A stretch of 64,000 nucleotides of DNA, taken from Ornithodoros turicata. Taxonomy: Eukaryota > Arthropoda > Arachnida > Ixodida > Argasidae. Below are positions 45,062-55,781 of this stretch, one piece after another. The stretch spans positions 67,641,807 to 67,705,806 of the forward strand of contig NC_088204.1 of assembly GCF_037126465.1 (NCBI RefSeq), in the 5' to 3' direction. Within the stretch, counting starts at the first letter, position 1, and each line of letters begins with the position of its first letter. Below the pieces are notes generated by a model. It had not been told where the DNA came from. It searched no databases and saw only the letters and a program-made list of their open reading frames with translations. Both the position numbers and the translations under genes were made by a program.

Positions 45062-47032
45062 CACTCTAAGAAAAAAAGGTTGAAAACGGGTAGAAGCGCA
45101 ACAGTTCTCCCCGACCTATTTTCTTTCTACCGACTGCAGGTTCAAGTTGTGTTGTTTCTACCCTTTTACTCAACTCTCTCCCCCTAACGGTAGAACCACT
45201 GTGGCAATCTTGTCACTATTAGGGTTCAAGTGACTCTTTTTTCTTTTTGTGTGTTTCGTAGCAGGGTCACTAATGGAAGTGTAAATGGAGTCACCCAAGC
45301 GACGAGAATAGTTGAGGTTTACTAATCCTGCGCACAAAGGCGTTTGGTCCAGCTTCGAGGTCACTGTTCAAGAGATTAGCCAGAGCGACCAAACACAGAG
45401 TGGCTGCGCTTGCGCGGAATCGCTGATTGTGTAAAAGGGGTCAGTATAGAGACGAACGCTGTAAGTCACAGACTGTCAGTTTGCACGTGGACATTGCTGC
45501 ACCGAAGGCCATGCGTGCGGCCTAATGGCTATGCTGAGTCGGGTATTCGCATCTCCGTGGTGGAAGCTGTTATCGGTTCAGCTGCAATGGTATGAACATA
45601 AGCAAGGTGGAGTTAGGACAGAATCAGGTGAGTAATTTTGATATTCAAGATTTTTCATCCCGAGCGTCTTATATGCAGTGATCAGATGTGTTTTGCGCAT
45701 TGCGTGTTCGGGTTGATCGGCATGTCGTCTGACACTTTTTCAGCATCCTATGAAACTGCAACATGAGCAAATGCGTTTGTGTAATACACGCAGGCCACCA
45801 TGACAACTTTAGCACGGCACCTTATCAGCGCCCGCCGGATGTGATTACAGGATCCACTTCGAAAATGAAGAAACGGAGCCATAACATACGGTGAGCCACT
45901 GTTTGATGGGAGAAGGCACTCATCGCTCGAGTCATGGTTTTTTAGATGTGCTCTGTGTTATTTATTTATTTTTTTCTTGGCTTTTGTCCACTGCCGGGAT
46001 AGCCTTCTTTTGCATGCTTATTTCTGAGGGAATCACACATGTAAACATATTTCTGAGGAGTGAAACATGTACCGTCGTTACTATTTATCGCTTATCTTAA
46101 ATGCTCTATTAATGCCATTTACATTTCAGTTGAAATCATCCGTCCTGCCACGTGTTCCTCCGGGCAGATATTACACACCGAGCGGAGATTCGTGTGTATT
46201 TAGAGCGACACAGTAGTGTGAAGTCTCAAGCCCTCAGAAGTTATCCCGATGCCCTTGTTATGGTGCATGCATGTGGAATTTATGTGCAAGACAGTCTATG
46301 CAAGTGCTGTGCAGTCTGATGGATGCAACAATGGAGTCGTCTGTGTTGTGTCGTGTTTTCTTTCGTGTCTCCGTGCTCAGGCTTCTTCAATATCGATGTA
46401 CCTTTCGCATTGGTAAGCGCAAGTGTACGATTCCAATTGTGACGTGGTAATAAAATGCTGTGACCAGTAACAGTTGTCTACGTATATATTCAATCTCATC
46501 CACACAAATACTATATGTCAAGTTCTTCTCAAAAGGACAGACGTCCTTCATGAAAGGCGGAGTAAATATTTCCCTACAAGGTCTAAATGCCCCGTCATTA
46601 CGGGTAGAGATATGCCACCGGTAGGCACAGCACGAATAATAGCAGAGATTCTTACCATTTCGGGTAAAAAATTATCTTCCAATAAGGGAGAACAGTTCTA
46701 CTCACGGTAGAACTGTCTTCCGGGAAGGGTTGAATATTTAGCGTCAAGATGGGCAGATATTTCTCATCCTTGGGGTAGAGGTGTCTTCCATATGGAGAGA
46801 AAAGATGACCCCCCCAGAGGAATAACAGTTAACCATGTAGGGGCAGAATTTTGCCACTAACAGGGTAGAATTCTCTTCACACTCGGGGGTAGAACTGTTC
46901 CACCAGCGGGGTAGAAATGAAGGGGTAGAAGTGTTTCTACCCCTCACTTTCTACCCCAAAAGGGTTGAGAATCTGTAACAACACACTTCTACCCCAAAAG
47001 GTAGAAAATTACACCTTTTTTTCTTAGAGTGC
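45062..47032. mobile_element. 1.97-kb TIR element with GGTAGAA subterminal repeats
   Basis: Inverted termini CACTCTAAGAAAAAAAGGT and ACCTTTTTTTCTTAGAGTG are perfect over 19 bp. The ends, mostly the right 400 bp (46590-47010), are packed with degenerate GGGGTAGAA / TTCTACCCC motifs about 25-40 bases apart, as in foldback-type or long-subterminal-repeat DNA elements. The core (45200-46580) is unlike the ends and holds a possible spliced transcription unit (next entry). No transposase was found, so it would be non-autonomous. Superfamily unknown. Confidence 0.75.
45525..46475 (+). CDS. Possible three-exon mini-gene carried inside the TIR element
   Basis: Exon 1: ATG at 45525 to 45627, ending at a consensus donor, ATCAG/GTGAGT. 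Exon 2: 45794-45890, from CACGCAG to donor ATACG/GTGAGC. Exon 3: from 46130 after a strong acceptor (CCATTTACATTTCAG) to a poly(A) signal AATAAA at 46449-46454. Phases agree across both junctions (1, then 2). The joined frame is 67 codons and includes SRVFASPWWKLLSVQLQWYE, GHHDNFSTAPYQRPPD and SKMKKRSHNIR, stopping at the first full codon of exon 3. Introns are 166 and 239 bases. No family is recognised; it may be a captured host-gene piece or a non-coding RNA. Upstream of the ATG the frame is open for 18 codons without a promoter. Confidence 0.35.
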
Positions 47033-47104
47033 AGGTGGCAGTGCGGGACAAAGCATGACGGCGCAGCGGCCGTGTCAAGATGGCGGCCCCATCTGTACCA
47101 AAGA

Positions 47105-47731
47105 CATGGAGGTAAGAAACTAAGGGAGATGCCCTAAGCGCCTCTCCCAATGCAAGCGAGCGTGCTGTGACCCGCGCATGGCATTGTGGTTAGTTGCCCA
47201 CACACGTGACCCATAAACGTCACGGCAAGACGTCATAAAACATGGTGTCCTCCATGTCCGCGGCGTACCTTACCTGAATACAGAGACGAGCTGCGGCCGA
47301 ATAACTTTCTTTCGCTTTCATAACATCTTTGGAGTTAGAAGTTATCACACCAAAGTTGAAACACAAGATAGATCATCTCAGTGTGGAAGCAATGGATCAC
47401 TAAATCGCTAAAGACGTACGTACGTCATCGTGACATTGCCTGGCTTCTCTTCTGTTTTTCTCGACTTTTGCTGTGATTTATCACGCGGCAAATGTTGAAA
47501 CAACCCATAACCTCAAAGTATTGTGCGAATGGACTCCTTGAAGGTAAGACATTTGCTGAAGATGAGGTTTGCTAAATTTCCAAGCCTCCGCGCAGACCGC
47601 CATAACGCTGAAACATGTGTGGATCACGTGACCGGGCAACTAGATGGGCGTGGTATTGCCAGGAGCGACCGCTAGAGGGGTCCCACGGCATTCCGATCTT
47701 ATAGCCCTCTCCTTAGTTTCTTTCCTCCATG
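47105..47731. mobile_element. TIR element, CATGGAGGTAAGAAACTAAGG ends
   Basis: The left end CATGGAGGTAAGAAACTAAG and the right end (inverse CATGGAGGAAAGAAACTAAG) differ by one base in 20. 627 bp, no coding motif. Confidence 0.8.
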
Positions 47732-49369
47732 ACCAAAGCGAAACAGCGTTTGTTCGGCGATTTTGTTTGATTCAACAGTGAGTAGTGTTGAGTGCGAAAT
47801 GCATTAAAAAATTCATCGATGAATGAAAGTTTTTGCGCGGTACTGCGACCTGTCGTCCACTCTTTAATATATGAATGTCGCCGTTGTCAACTTTATTACA
47901 TTGTTTAATATACTTACTTATTTTATTTATTGTCAATTATTTCTTCCTTGGCACCGTCCCTCAGGGTCGCGACTTATTTTCACCATTTTGAATTAATTCA
48001 ATTCTGCATCGAGCCGTGAGGAGAAAAACGATAGGAGAAATTGAACACCTCACCCGACGAATTCTGTCACTCCCATGTTGAACCCCCCTCCTGCCTCACA
48101 AAAGAGAAAGCTACGAAGCTACCCCAATTACTGACCCTCCTCCCTCACATACAGTACCCCTCGAACCGCTGCAAGCGCAACGAAACGCGATAACCAAACG
48201 TAAAGCAATGAAAAGAGAACAAGGAACTCCATAATAGACGCCTCGCACGCGAACTCGTAATACACTGTCTCCGTAGCACACAACTCACTATAAACTTTAC
48301 ATAAAGTGTCCAAAAAAACGCTAGGGCTTCCTCCTCGCTTAGCAGCTCATACACTCTGACAAAAAGAGCAACAATTATTGTCCCTCTTCGGGACTAAGTG
48401 CCTGAGATTAAACGAATGTCAACGAGTGGGGACTGCATTGCACGCTTTCCCCTCACGTTCTATCCACATAAACAATCTGCATAAAGCAAAATACTTTGAC
48501 TTGGAATTTAGTTATAATCTCTCGCGACACGTACGGGACATAAAGTCTTAGAAAATAACCGTCTGTGTGTTACTCTGTATACGCAGAACAACAACAGCGC
48601 TACATGCATAACGGTGGGATGAGGTATAGTTGTTCCATCGAATTCCCGCAGAGCCCATCTTCAAGCAGGCTGTTGTATTCAGGGGTATTTGCGAAGCTTG
48701 CGGGCTATTTGCGACGCTTGGGAGTAAATTTTGCGGTAAGGGAACTAAAATGCAGAGTAATTGTAACGCAGACGACCAGAAGCGGTAATTACTCTTCAAT
48801 TTACTCCCCCCCCCCCCCCCCACCTCCATATGAAATGCAGCCCCTTCACGATATCGAAGTTTTCTATTTCCATCATTAACATTCTCCTGTTGAGTTAATG
48901 AATGGGAGCTCGCTCTGCCCGTTCGCTGCAAGCGCTGCGTCAAAACGGACAAACGAGATCACCTGATCGGGTTAGCTTCCGGGAGAATCATTCACACGGC
49001 ACATATATAACATGAAGTGAGAGAAACAGTAGTCTCTGTTGGGAAATATCTGCTGCTCGCGAGCTGAGACAGCTGCTTCAAATGAGTGGAAAGGGTACGC
49101 AAAACTTAAATAAGCGGCAGAAATTTATAACGCTGACTACGCCACGGGCTAGCTTCCCTGCCAGTGACAAAGTATCGCGAGCCAAGGACACCATGCAGAC
49201 CAAGTGACCCAAGCTTATCGTGGATCACACCCCGATTCCTGGAGGAGCTTTCTCGTGTTTATCACCAACAGAAGTTATGAAATTGAGTGAGCACAAAAGC
49301 ACAATTTAAGACCACATTGAGTGGTGAGACGTTTCACAGTTCGGGTACAACCGCCCGAGAAACAATAGA
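47732..49369. other. No gene recognised
   Basis: C-run at 48807-48822. TATA-like ACATATATAACATG at 49001-49014 without a supported transcript. Confidence 0.4.
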
Positions 49370-49960
49370 TAGTTTTAGTATACCGTTACCACTAGCCCGT
49401 CTACCGCACCCTATCAGCAGATCAGATTCTGCGTCACGCTCTCTGTCATTGGTTCCGGTAGGCACGATAAGTTACCGGCGACGTTATCAGCGGTCTACTA
49501 TCATTCGCTAATAGAGAGTTTTCGTATACCAGTACCGGCAGCCCGGTAGGCTACCGCGTCTACCGCACCCAATCAGCAGATAAGATCCTGCGTCACGCTC
49601 TCAGTCACTGGTTCCGGAAGGCACGGTAAGTTACCGGCGACGTTATTAGCGGTCTACTAACACTCGCTAATAGAGTTTTCGTATACCGGTACCGGCAGCA
49701 GGTAGGCTACCACGTCTACCGCACCCAATCAGCAGATAAGATTCTGCGTCACGCTCTCTGTCATTGGTTCCGGTAGGCACGGCAAGTTACCGGCGACGTT
49801 ATCAGCAGTCTACTAGCACTCGCTAACAGAGTTTTCGTATACCGGTACCGGTAGGAAACCGCGTCTACCGCACCCAATCAACACATCGGATTCCGAGTCA
49901 CGCACGACGTCGTTGGGTACGGTAGGTATGACAACTTCACGGTGACGCTATAAGTGGTCT
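49370..49960 (+). repeat. Head-to-tail array of four MITE-like units
   Basis: Units start with AGTTTTMGTATACCRGTACC at 49371, 49517, 49674 and 49830, so the period is 146, 157 and 156 bases. Each unit carries CGTCTACCGCACCCAATCAG, TCACGCTCTCTGTCATTGGT and CCGGCGACGTTATCAGCGGT-like blocks (the last unit is diverged). Ends of single elements of the same family are inverted repeats (see 49977 and 51248), so this is a tandem array of MITEs, not a classical satellite. Confidence 0.75.
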
Positions 49961-49976
49961 ATTAAAATAGCAGGGT

Positions 49977-50107
49977 GTTAGTAGACCATTGATAACGTCC
50001 CGTGCCTGCCGGATCCAATGGCAGTGTGCATGACTCGGAATCTTATCAGTTGATTGGGAGCGGTAGACACAGTACTTGGGAAGCCACGTTATCAGCGGTC
50101 TACTAAC
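49977..50107. mobile_element. 131-bp palindromic MITE
   Basis: Ends GTTAGTAGACCATTGATAAC and GTTATCAGCGGTCTACTAAC are inverted repeats. Relative of the array units at 49370. Confidence 0.75.
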
Positions 50108-50137
50108 GGTAGCCCGTTGACGACGTGGCTTCCGAGT

Positions 50138-50172
50138 TAAATAATAATAATAATAACAACAATAATAATAAT
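50138..50172. repeat. (AAT)n microsatellite
   Basis: About eleven AAT/AAC triplets. Confidence 0.85.
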
Positions 50173-50239
50173 GGTGCCGTGATGTTACACGTAAGGTTTG
50201 CTTTTTCGTATTAGCGCCGCGAAGCAACTGTAGCTATGA

Positions 50240-50452
50240 GCGGCGTACAGACGTGAGCAGATGGTGAGGACAGCAGGAAGGAAAGGAGACAGGGGGGTTA
50301 GTATGGGCGTCCCGTGCCGACTTCAAGGGAACTGCGGGAAAACCCAGTGTGACCCGAGACAGCACAGCCGGTGCGAGGATTCGAACAAGCGTCACCGCCC
50401 AGTCTCGGCGTGAAAAGCGGTCATTCTAACCACTATACCACGGGAGCTGGTC
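50240..50452 (-). mobile_element. tRNA-derived SINE, copy 2
   Basis: The minus strand starts CCAGCTCCCGTGGTATAGTG (A box TGGTATAGTGG), then GAGACTGGGCGG, and B-box-like GCTTGTTCGAATCC. It is followed by the same body as at 2815-3012. The best-preserved tRNA-like head in the window. Confidence 0.75.
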
Positions 50453-50725
50453 GTAAAGTTTGTCCGCCTATAGTATGGCGACATGTTGCACGTGGCGCAG
50501 AGTAGAACTGCGGATAATGTCGACCACCTGGGGTTCTTTTGACGAGCGCCGGAAATCTCCGACACACGGTGCTGGAAGCAACGTTCACCTCTCCCACATT
50601 GCTACCGTCCACGGACAGGGCTTACGAGGTACCGTGTCTGCGGCACCCAAAGAACTGGTAAGATTATGTGTCATGCACGCTGCCATAATATCCGGTATAG
50701 GTACGGTACAGCTTTACGGTGACAT

Positions 50726-51079
50726 TAGAGAGTTTTAGTATACCGCCCATAGGCTACCGGTGGGGCCGGTATTGACGTCATGCCTTCTCTGCGCAAGCGC
50801 GAGCGGAATACCGGCCTCCCGGTCCTACCGGCCGCCGGTCGAAGGCGCGAAATACCGCGCAGCCTACCGCCAGCGTACCGCTCGCTTCACCGGCGAGATC
50901 GACAGCAGCGCCGCCGCTACGATGCGCTGCTGTTGTGATTGCTATCGGTGAAATGTCGCGGTAGAGTCGCGCTATATTAAACGAGCCTGTTATACCGGAG
51001 CCGGGGACTGCGGTAAGCAAGTCCACCGGTAGCCGCGGTAGCCTACCGGGCACCGGTAGCGGTATACTAAAACTCTCTA
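50726..51079. mobile_element. 354-bp MITE with TA target, GAGAGTTTTAGTATACCG ends
   Basis: TA / GAGAGTTTTAGTATACCG at left and CGGTATACTAAAACTCTC / TA at right, perfect over 18 bp. A TA duplication points to the Tc1-mariner superfamily. The core is GC-rich and itself rich in CCGGTAG palindromes. Its terminal GTTTTAGTATACC is shared with the neighbouring array units. Confidence 0.8.
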
Positions 51080-51247
51080 TTATCAACGGTATACTCACAC
51101 TCACTACTCTCGCTACAGTGGCTTTGGCTCAGATTGGATTCCAAGCTCACGACAAATCCTCTAAGAGCCAACTCTCGTGTAAATGCATCCAGACAAGTTT
51201 CCTATACCACAACCCAGATCTGGGTGCGATATTTCTCATACTGGTGA

Positions 51248-51384
51248 GTTTTAGTATACCGTTGATAAGGTTATCGTGCCTATCGGAACCAATCGCATTG
51301 GTGCTTGACTCAGAATCTTATCCACTGATTGGTTCCGGTTGATACGGTTCGACGCAAGCCACGTTATCAACGGTCTGCTAAAAC
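51248..51384. mobile_element. 137-bp palindromic MITE
   Basis: GTTTTAGTATACCGTTGATAA ends at left (51248-51268), and the inverse TTATCAACGGTCTGCTAAAAC at right. Same family as 49977. Confidence 0.75.
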
Positions 51385-51527
51385 GCAACAATGGGTCAGC
51401 ATACGGTCACGCGCGGCCCTTGACGCGCCGAAGAAGAAGAAGAAATACATGGGGTAAATGGCGACTAATGGCGAATTCGGGTGGTCATTTTATGGCAACA
51501 CGGCATAGCGCACGGAAATTGCTAGGG

Positions 51528-52051
51528 GTGCGTTTTCTTATTGAACCCGAGTAGCCAGGAGTTGGGTAACGACGTCAGAGCCTTTATCATCACGTGACTC
51601 CAGAGTAGCCACCTTCGACCGTAATTTTCGAACGGCTAGAGTTACTCTGCGCTCAAAATGGCGGACTGGCCCGACAGGCGAGACGATGTGGAAGTGGTGG
51701 CACACTGTCTGTTTAGCAACTTACCGCAGATGCGTCCACTCTAGCAGATTTGGAAAATGTTCGACAGTTTTTAACCAGTCCTACATTTCGAAATTGAACA
51801 CCACCCATATTGTCTGTAAACAGGACGGTTGGTAGCAGACGACGCATCGTCGTCTGCTAGCTTGTGTGTGACGTCAGAACGACGGCTACCCTTCTTCAGA
51901 GCAGAGTAGAGTAGAGTTGTCACTCCCTGGCTACTCTGGCTAATTTTCGCCGCAGAGTTATGACGTCATTTCCGCTAATCTGGCTACTCTGGCTATTTTT
52001 CGCCGGCAGAGAGTAACTCAGAGTTGCCAGAGTTGAATAAGAAAACGCACC
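51528..52051 (+). mobile_element. Harbinger-like TIR element with a residual start codon
   Basis: Perfect termini GGGTGCGTTTTCTTATT and AATAAGAAAACGCACCC bound 524 bp. Subterminal AGTAGCCAG / TGGCTACTCTGG motifs repeat near both ends. Inside, an ATG at 51658 opens a 28-codon frame, MADWPDRRDDVEVVAHCLF, resembling the first residues of a transposon protein before truncation. A perfect palindrome, TAGCAGACGACG/CGTCGTCTGCTA with a short loop, lies at 51832-51862. The superfamily is guessed from the termini only. Confidence 0.6.
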
Positions 52052-52929
52052 CAGGTTGACGCCCGAGCTGGATCACGTGACCACTTCCACGCGAACATCG
52101 GAGGGCTAGGAATCTAGCAGTTTTAGTCACTTGGATCACGCTAGTGGCATCGCAGTCGCCCGTCTTCGGGTTCCGCCGTCTGCTAAACAACGTGAACTTC
52201 GACGTGCGGGCCAATAAGCACGCTCGACACCGTTGCAGTGCGGATGTGACGACACCGGATATAGCTGGGCAACCCGCTGCTCGGTCGCTTGGAGACCGTG
52301 CGAAAAAAAAAGTGCTAGCTAGCAAATTCCTTGCGCTTGGAAAGCGCCACGCGCACAGGGGAGACTGCTCCGCTTTGACCAAGCGAAAAAAAAAAAAAAA
52401 AAACTTGCAAAGAAATGACCACCCGAATAAGCCATAAGGCCCACCTGATGCAAACACCACATGCAACAATTCGCTTGGCAAACTTCGTGAAGCTGAGCGT
52501 TCGAACCACGTCGCAGCGGTCAGAAGGACCGCGCATATAGCTTCCGGGGCACAGCTCGGTGCTTCGCGGATGAGAACGGGGTCTTCCTCATATTTTCTTG
52601 TGCTCCGCTAGTCGATTAGTAGTATGGAGCTGCACACTGGTCAGAGAAACTATCCAGACGATACTCGTCGATCGCCTGATCGGCTTTCCTTTCATGAAGA
52701 CGGGGAGAACGTCTTTGCTCTATCCCTACTTACCCCCTCTCCCAGGGGACGGGAGAAGACCATCTGGCACACAGAGTCCTAATGAGTGTTTAATATGGTT
52801 GCCCTTGGCTGTGCCTCTAATATAAGGATAAGACCCGTCGGAGCTCTCTTTCTAAACTTCTTCCCTTCTTTCCCGACGAGAAACAGCAAAAACAGATGAG
52901 GAAGGAAAGCAAGTGAGAACGCGGCCCCG
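52052..52929. other. No firm gene
   Basis: Plus frame 52144-52437 (SPVFGFRRLLNNVNFDVRAN) has good third-position GC but runs into a Lys-coding A-run at 52386-52403 and has no splice or start support. The opposite 162-codon frame overlaps it. Confidence 0.25.
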
Positions 52930-52934
52930 AAGGG

Positions 52935-54092
52935 ATCGGAACTGGACCTGAACCACAACCGGAAACCGCTAAAAAAAAGTTATATTTTGCCGAACCGGAA
53001 CCGAACCGAAAATATTTTCTCTACCCTGTACCGAACCGTACTTAACCGAAATAAATGTCAAACGGTTGCCTGTTCGCGAAATGGTTCACGTTCAGCAAGC
53101 CAGCCCCCTGAGTTGCCATTGCAAACCATGTAGCGAAGTTTTAGCGGTTCCGGTACGTTTTTCAGACCAATGGAGCGTTTTCACGAAGCCACAAGCCGAA
53201 ACGCACATGAACGCGGGTTCAACGTGGCACTGGTTTCCTTACAGCGTACCAAGTTTCCTGGAGCTGCTTGAAGTGGCACGTTAGACATGGCAGGTTGTCG
53301 CTTTTAGTTCCTTTTCTTCATTCTTTTTTTTTAACACCTTGAATGAAGCTTTTTCTCTAATAACTAGCATCCTCGTTCATCAAATGTTGCCGCAGTGTTT
53401 CGAGCAATCAAAAAATAGACTTCCACCCGAGAAACGTCATCATGACGTTGATAGACAGACTGAAACCGAAACAAATCGGAGGGGGATGACTGGGTTCCAC
53501 GAATGGGAACTTGTTCGCTGCCTCCTATTGTAGGAGGCAGCGTAAAGTAGGCATCCTAAAGTAGGACCGAACGTCGTGTCCCTTTCATGGACCATCGTAA
53601 TCACCTCAAGACCGTGGCTTTCGAGCGCGACCTTCGCTCCCTAGCATCGAGCCTCGTTCAACTCTACCAAATTAGTGGCGCTGTCGAACATTCTGACGTC
53701 ATTTGTTTACAAACAGGGAGAGGTCTATTCGCTTCTGAGCTCGCTTTCAGTCAGAATAAAACCACCATTTCCGCCAGGTATTATAGTCTACTCTTTCACT
53801 TGTGTCCTTTTACTTCCGTTCTTTCACTTCTGTCCTGTAAATGACATGCTGAGCCTGATCGGTTCGCCGCTGTACGTCAGCCAAATTTCTTCAGCAAAGC
53901 ACTATAAAATCACACTTCAGTGAGAGAAAGTTCTATTTTGCGTACTCAGTATGGTGTAAATCACGTTTGCCTTCGAATATCAGCTTCAGTGAACAGGTTC
54001 GAATCGGTTCAAGAACGGTTTGAACCTTATTTTTCGTGCTCTAAACCCGAACCTGAACTGGATCGATATGCGTGAACCAGAACCGACCCCCC
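52935..54092. mobile_element. GGTTCCGGTTCGG-rich element, interrupted by an AATAGAC MITE
   Basis: The left end repeats CCGAACCGGAACCGAACCG. The right end carries the inverse-sense GAACCGGTT-like strings (GGTTCGAATCGGTTCAAG, CCCGAACCTGAACTGG). The MITE at 53414-53729 lies inside it. Confidence 0.4.
53414..53729 (-). mobile_element. MITE family 'AATAGAC', copy B (inverted)
   Basis: Inverted relative to 5051-5345: AATAGACTTCCACCCGAGAA at left, GAGAGGTCTATT at right, with CGTCATCATGACG and GTCATTTGTTTACAAACAGG inside. It contains an extra GCCTCCTATTGTAGGAGGC hairpin near 53520. Confidence 0.8.
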
Positions 54093-54142
54093 CCCCCCCC
54101 CCAAAAAAAAGCAACGGTTCCGGTACCTGCGGCGACGTTGGG

Positions 54143-54718
54143 TGGGAAGTGCACTGAAGCATGACGCTCCACCGCCGTCTGGATGCGGTGGATATATCTC
54201 ACCTGTCATATCAGCTGAGGGGTCGTTTGGACGGGCGTCTGCATTACTTAACTGCAAGATTGCCACAAGCATAGTTCGGCGTTTCGGGCTTTCGAAATTC
54301 ACGATCACAATCATCCGATAAGGCGTCAGTTCGGACCTTGTTATAAACTGACTTGTAGGTCGACATGGCGAGCTCGATCATGCCGCATATTAGTGCGCTC
54401 ACGAAGTAATATCACACTGATAAACAGAGCAAATGTGATGTTATCTGGTGAGTGCGCTACTGCTGCGGCATGATCGAGCTCACCAACACGCCATGTCGAC
54501 CTTCACGTGAGTTCGCAGCAGGGCCCGAACTCACGCCTTATCAGATGATTGCGATCGGCGAGTTTCGAAAGCCCGAAAACGCCGAGCTACGCTTGTCGCA
54601 ATATTGCAGTTAAACAACGCAGACGCCCGTCCGAACGACCCCTCCGCTGATATGACAGGTGAGATATATCCACCGTATCCCGACGGCGGTGGAGCGTCAT
54701 GCTTCAGTGCACTTCCAC
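54143..54718. repeat. 576-bp foldback with 270-bp arms
   Basis: The left arm (54143-54420) reads GGGAAGTGCACTGAAGCATG ... GGTCGACATGGCGAGCTCGA, and the right arm (54440-54718) is its inverse at about 85-90 percent. Both sides are bordered by C-runs (54087-54102 and 54730-54742). Because of the inverse copies, the same peptide (NADARPNDPSADMTGEIYPP) can be read outward from each arm on opposite strands, which suggests a former coding or constrained sequence. Confidence 0.8.
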
Positions 54719-55044
54719 CCCCACCTCAACATCCCCCCCCCCAACACGTGCTGTTTCTGCAGGGAAGAACAACACGGTTGATAGCGTTCGTGCATAAAAT
54801 GGCACATGCGTTCGCATATGAATCTAGGCCAGTATCGGTTTCCAATGCGCCCGTCAAAACATATCGGCGCTGGGAAGAAATTATTAACGCAGATGGGTTC
54901 GGCGGAGTGGAACGGCGCCAACGCTGTCTTATCGCTTCTGCTGCACCGTTTTTCCTCCTTCTTAGGGAAGTTTTGGGAAGCACCGACTTCCGCGCAGCTG
55001 CAGCTGACCAATAAGTGCACCGTCGTTGAGACCCTATAACGTGT

Positions 55045-55060
55045 TTAAAGGGAGACTCCG
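55045..55060 (+). mobile_element. Isolated Kolobok-like left end
   Basis: TTAAAGGGAGACTCCG matches the left terminus of 5996 and 41857. No right terminus was found before 60706. Confidence 0.4.
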
Positions 55061-55094
55061 TGACGATTCCAAATTCTTACGATGACTACGTAAA

Positions 55095-55781
55095 TTAGTC
55101 CGATGCATTCTTCAGGAATGAGAAAAAGAAAGTTGGTTTGGCGGTTGCTGACTCTTTAGTTGCCAAAAGAGCTGGGAAGCCTATATCGAAACCGAAACTC
55201 CTGAAGGCTCCCTCTCCATCCTCCTGTACCCTGCGTGACGTCACAGGTAGTCTCGCGCGGACCGTCTGCTGAGTTTCGAGCACCCGCTTGGTAACTTCTT
55301 CGTGCGACATGGATGGCGAGTCATCTGCTTCCTCGATTTCGTCGTAAAGTGCTCGCCACCGGTGGAAGATAGCATGAAGAAAGGCGCACGCGAACACAGG
55401 TGTGCAATCCAATGTATTGTCCCGTAGAGGAAAGCGTGCTGAGAGAACGCGATGCATCCTGGACAGGTCCAGGTCGCACGTCACAGCAAACGTCAAAGCA
55501 CACGTGACCTTAAAAGATGGCCGCGCCCGTGATCGGCGGCCAAACCCTTTGTAAACAATGCGGTTGTTGTTTCTGAGCGATGATTTGGATGTCTTTCGAT
55601 CACGGTAATTATTTTTATCCGATAATCTCGCAGTAAAACGCGCAGTCATGCACATAAGGCCTCGTACTGTTGACGACTTCCAGAAACGTGATGACGACCG
55701 CGCGTTAAGACTCACTGAGCCGATGCGATGTACATAAACTAATGAGAACTGGGTTGACATGTTGCGGAAGAAGCACCGCAT
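55095..55781 (-). CDS. 228-codon open frame beside a Kolobok-like end
   Basis: The longest open frame in the window. It includes FLHAIFHRWRALYDEIEEA, SMSHEEVTKRVLETQQ and a Ser/Arg-rich N-terminus. The acidic stretch has coding-like codons. No transposase or other domain is recognised. A frame this long is only mildly improbable by chance in 64 kb. Its C-terminus lies 35 bases from the TTAAAGGGAGAC end, so a transposon-derived frame read inward from the lost right side is one possibility. Confidence 0.25.
   Translation of the reverse strand: MRCFFRNMSTQFSLVYVHRIGSVSLNARSSSRFWKSSTVRGLMCMTARFTARLSDKNNYRDRKTSKSSLRNNNRIVYKGFGRRSRARPSFKVTCALTFAVTCDLDLSRMHRVLSARFPLRDNTLDCTPVFACAFLHAIFHRWRALYDEIEEADDSPSMSHEEVTKRVLETQQTVRARLPVTSRRVQEDGEGAFRSFGFDIGFPALLATKESATAKPTFFFSFLKNASD

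Noticed and set aside
49370..49960. Regular repeats considered as a CRISPR array
   Set aside because: The units are about 150 bp with diverged repeats and no constant spacers, and the genome is eukaryotic.
52144..52437. 97-codon plus frame
   Set aside because: Its C-terminus is a Lys run encoded by a poly(A) tract and the opposite strand is open as well.
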